From assembly GCA_035282865.1 (NCBI GenBank), contig DATEVB010000016.1, positions 1 to 7,749 on the forward strand: a DNA stretch of 7,749 nucleotides, written 5' to 3'. A program made the position numbers and the translations under genes. Below, piece by piece: positions 6,596-7,749 of this stretch (position 1 is its first letter; the number at the start of each line of letters is the position of its first letter). The stretch comes from UBA4744 sp035282865 (GTDB taxonomy: Bacteria; Actinomycetota; Acidimicrobiia; Spongiisociales; UBA4744). A model generated the notes under the pieces. The model made no database searches. It was given only the letters and a program-made list of their open reading frames with translations, and was not told the DNA's origin.

Positions 6596-6876
6596 TGTCG
6601 AGATTGAAGAGAAAACCTGGTCGAAAGGGTGGCTCACGAGCATCCTCCCGCCAGGTCACAACGTCCGGTGCCTCGCCCGGGAAGTCCCGCCCGGAATGGC
6701 AGCGGCCGGTTGGCATCGTGGCGGTGTCGGTGGGGATTGGAGTCGTGGTTGCGAATTTCCTGGACCGGATCGGTCTGGATTTCGCAGTTCTGCCGGGTGG
6801 CCACAACACGCTGTATTTCCTCGGCGGGTTGACCCTTGCCGGTGTCGGTGTGTGGTGGCTCGGCCTCCTCGACTGA
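6595..6876 (+). CDS. crgA: CrgA-like two-helix membrane protein (probable)
   Basis: A 93-aa protein with a strongly basic, disordered-looking N-terminus (MSRLKRKPGRK) and two transmembrane helices (about residues 38-56 and 73-91) joined by a short loop containing LPGG. This layout and length match CrgA, the small actinobacterial membrane protein that interacts with divisome components and helps coordinate septation and peptidoglycan synthesis. The neighbouring class E sortase supports it, since the two genes lie near each other in many actinobacteria. The identification is not certain: the usual Arg-containing C-terminal end is replaced by WWLGLLD. The ATG at 6595 is chosen because the -10 element ends 7 nt before it, pointing to a leaderless mRNA, and because no ribosome binding site is present. 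If not CrgA, it is an uncharacterised small two-helix protein. Confidence 0.6.
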   Translation: MSRLKRKPGRKGGSRASSRQVTTSGASPGKSRPEWQRPVGIVAVSVGIGVVVANFLDRIGLDFAVLPGGHNTLYFLGGLTLAGVGVWWLGLLD

Positions 6877-6960
6877 TGTATTCGTGGGGTCCTGGTTCGT
6901 CCCGCTTTCCAGGCCGACTCGCCGGTGGCTTCACTGACGGCCCTGGTCGGGCTTCGGCGC

Positions 6961-7011
6961 TGTCCGCTCCCGGACACCTGCCCGGGCGGCATCCACCAGG
7001 TCCGGCTGGTG
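6961..7011. terminator. Two adjacent hairpins after the crgA-like gene
   Basis: TGTCCG (6961-6966) pairs with CGGACA (6971-6976) around a 4-nt loop, and CACCAG (6994-6999) pairs with CTGGTG (7006-7011) around a 6-nt loop. Both stems are perfect 6-bp helices in the gap between two genes. No T-run follows, so if they end transcription it would be by the tract-less type suggested for some actinobacteria; this is weak evidence. Confidence 0.25.
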
Positions 7012-7076
7012 TGCGGAGAGCGCGTCATCCGACCGACCCCTCCGGGGCGAACAAGAATTCTGCCACCCTCCGTGAA

Positions 7077-7105
7077 TTAAATGCCACATAAAGTAGTATT
7101 ATTAT
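7077..7105 (+). promoter_or_regulatory. AT-rich promoter of the sortase gene
   Basis: TATTAT (7100-7105), 5 of 6 to the -10 consensus, lies 17 nt after TTAAAT (7077-7082), a weak -35 match. An overlapping TATTAT at 7097-7102 is an alternative -10. Transcription would begin near 7112, just before the ribosome binding site at 7119. The AT-rich patch stands out sharply in this GC-rich window. Confidence 0.5.
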
Positions 7106-7118
7106 GGAGAAGTGGAGT

Positions 7119-7124
7119 GGGAGG
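7119..7124 (+). promoter_or_regulatory. Ribosome binding site that sets the sortase start
   Basis: GGGAGG lies 7 nt before the GTG at 7132. It favours that start over the in-frame ATG at 7081, which has no such site and would place the promoter inside the coding region. Confidence 0.65.
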
Positions 7125-7131
7125 CCATCGG

Positions 7132-7749
7132 GTGCGAGGCGTATCTCAACCTAGTGTGCCATACGGGGTAGGGCCTGAGGGTGCCGGCTTCGATCGGGAG
7201 ACGGGTCCAACGCTCGCGTCCATCGACCGGGGGCGGAGCATCGCCGGCCGACTTCTGAGGCGGATCGGGTGGGCAATGATCGCCTTGGGAGTACTGCTGC
7301 TCGCCTTTCTCGCGTATCAGTTGTTCGCCACCAATCTGATCACCAACCGGGCCCAGACCGAGGCTCGAGTTCTCCTCGACCAACGGTTGGATGAGAGCCG
7401 CACCACCGGGTTATCGGGGAATGCTCCACGTCGAACCGATGACACATTGTCACAACCCGTTCCCAGTGAACCGGCGGTGTCCGGCGGCCTTGAAGTGGCC
7501 ACGGAGCCGAGACCGGTGCTGTATACCGAGCCCGGGGTGCAGGAAGGCGAGCCGTTAGGACGGATTCTGATTCCGAAGATTGGACTCGATTATGTGCTCA
7601 TGGAGGGCATAGAGCGCCAGACCCTCAAGGTGGGGCCCGGGCACATGCCGTGGACGCCGGTTCCCGGACAACCCGGCAACGCGGTGGTGAGTGGGCACCG
7701 CACTACTTACGGGGCTCCCTTCTTCGATGTCGACTTCCTCGAGCCGGGA
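7132..7749 (+). CDS. Class E sortase, 5' part (runs off the window)
   Basis: The first 206 residues of a cysteine transpeptidase that attaches surface proteins to the cell wall. Order: a cytoplasmic basic tail, a transmembrane helix (about residues 46-65), a Pro/Ser/Glu-rich extracellular linker (about 88-140), and the start of the sortase barrel (from about 143, GRILIPKIGLDYVLMEG). The motif VVSGHRTTYGAPF (185-197) holds the catalytic His189 and is typical of actinobacterial class E enzymes, as is PGTP-like HMPWTPVPGQPGN before it. The catalytic Cys and Arg lie beyond the window edge, so integrity cannot be judged. The gene has its own AT-rich promoter and a GGGAGG site. The frame is open from ATG 7081, but the start at 7132 is better supported. 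Confidence 0.9.
   Translation, partial: MRGVSQPSVPYGVGPEGAGFDRETGPTLASIDRGRSIAGRLLRRIGWAMIALGVLLLAFLAYQLFATNLITNRAQTEARVLLDQRLDESRTTGLSGNAPRRTDDTLSQPVPSEPAVSGGLEVATEPRPVLYTEPGVQEGEPLGRILIPKIGLDYVLMEGIERQTLKVGPGHMPWTPVPGQPGNAVVSGHRTTYGAPFFDVDFLEPG

Noticed and set aside
6933..7028. Minus-strand frame with protein-like stretch DDALSAHQPDLVDAARAG
   Set aside because: No start codon with a ribosome binding site, only about 32 codons, and the upstream sequence in frame is not protein-like; probably chance in GC-rich DNA.
7081..7131. Sortase start at ATG 7081
   Set aside because: No ribosome binding site, directly follows an in-frame stop, and would put the AT-rich promoter inside the gene; GTG 7132 has GGGAGG at proper spacing.

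Overview
The window reads as part of the chromosome of a high-GC actinobacterium, most likely an uncultured lineage. The evidence is GC-rich coding with strong third-position bias, several GTG starts, 1-4 nt gene overlaps, a class E sortase and a CrgA-like small membrane protein; the last two are typical of Actinobacteria. All genes supported here lie on the + strand.

Region 1 (138-5959) is a tightly packed five-gene run: a Cu(+)-exporting P1B-type ATPase (CopA) with an extra N-terminal YHS domain, a membrane-anchored cupredoxin with a Cys/Met-rich metal site, a METTL7-like class I methyltransferase, an ABC ATPase, and an ABC-2 type permease made of two homologous six-helix halves fused in one chain. 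Each gene overlaps the next by 1-4 nt (TGATG, GTGA, ATGA, GTGA), so they are almost certainly co-transcribed and translationally coupled. CopA and the cupredoxin fix the theme as copper handling. The methyltransferase plus ABC pair has no obvious standard role in copper export and is the least explained part of the window.

Region 2 (5960-6284) is a 169-nt gap followed by a very small gene (51 aa) with a strong ribosome binding site. It encodes a stand-alone YHS protein that matches the YHS domain at the CopA N-terminus at 21 of 43 positions by hand count, so the cluster carries both a fused and a free copy of the same metal-binding module.

Region 3 (6285-6594) has no convincing gene. It holds a short minus-strand frame that may be a gene relic, and it ends in a sigma70-like promoter.

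Region 4 (6595-7749) appears to be chromosomal core: a 93-aa two-helix protein resembling the division protein CrgA, apparently translated from a leaderless message, then an AT-rich promoter and the 5' part of a class E sortase gene that runs off the window. crgA and class E sortase genes lie close together in many actinobacteria, so the copper block seems to sit next to this conserved locus.
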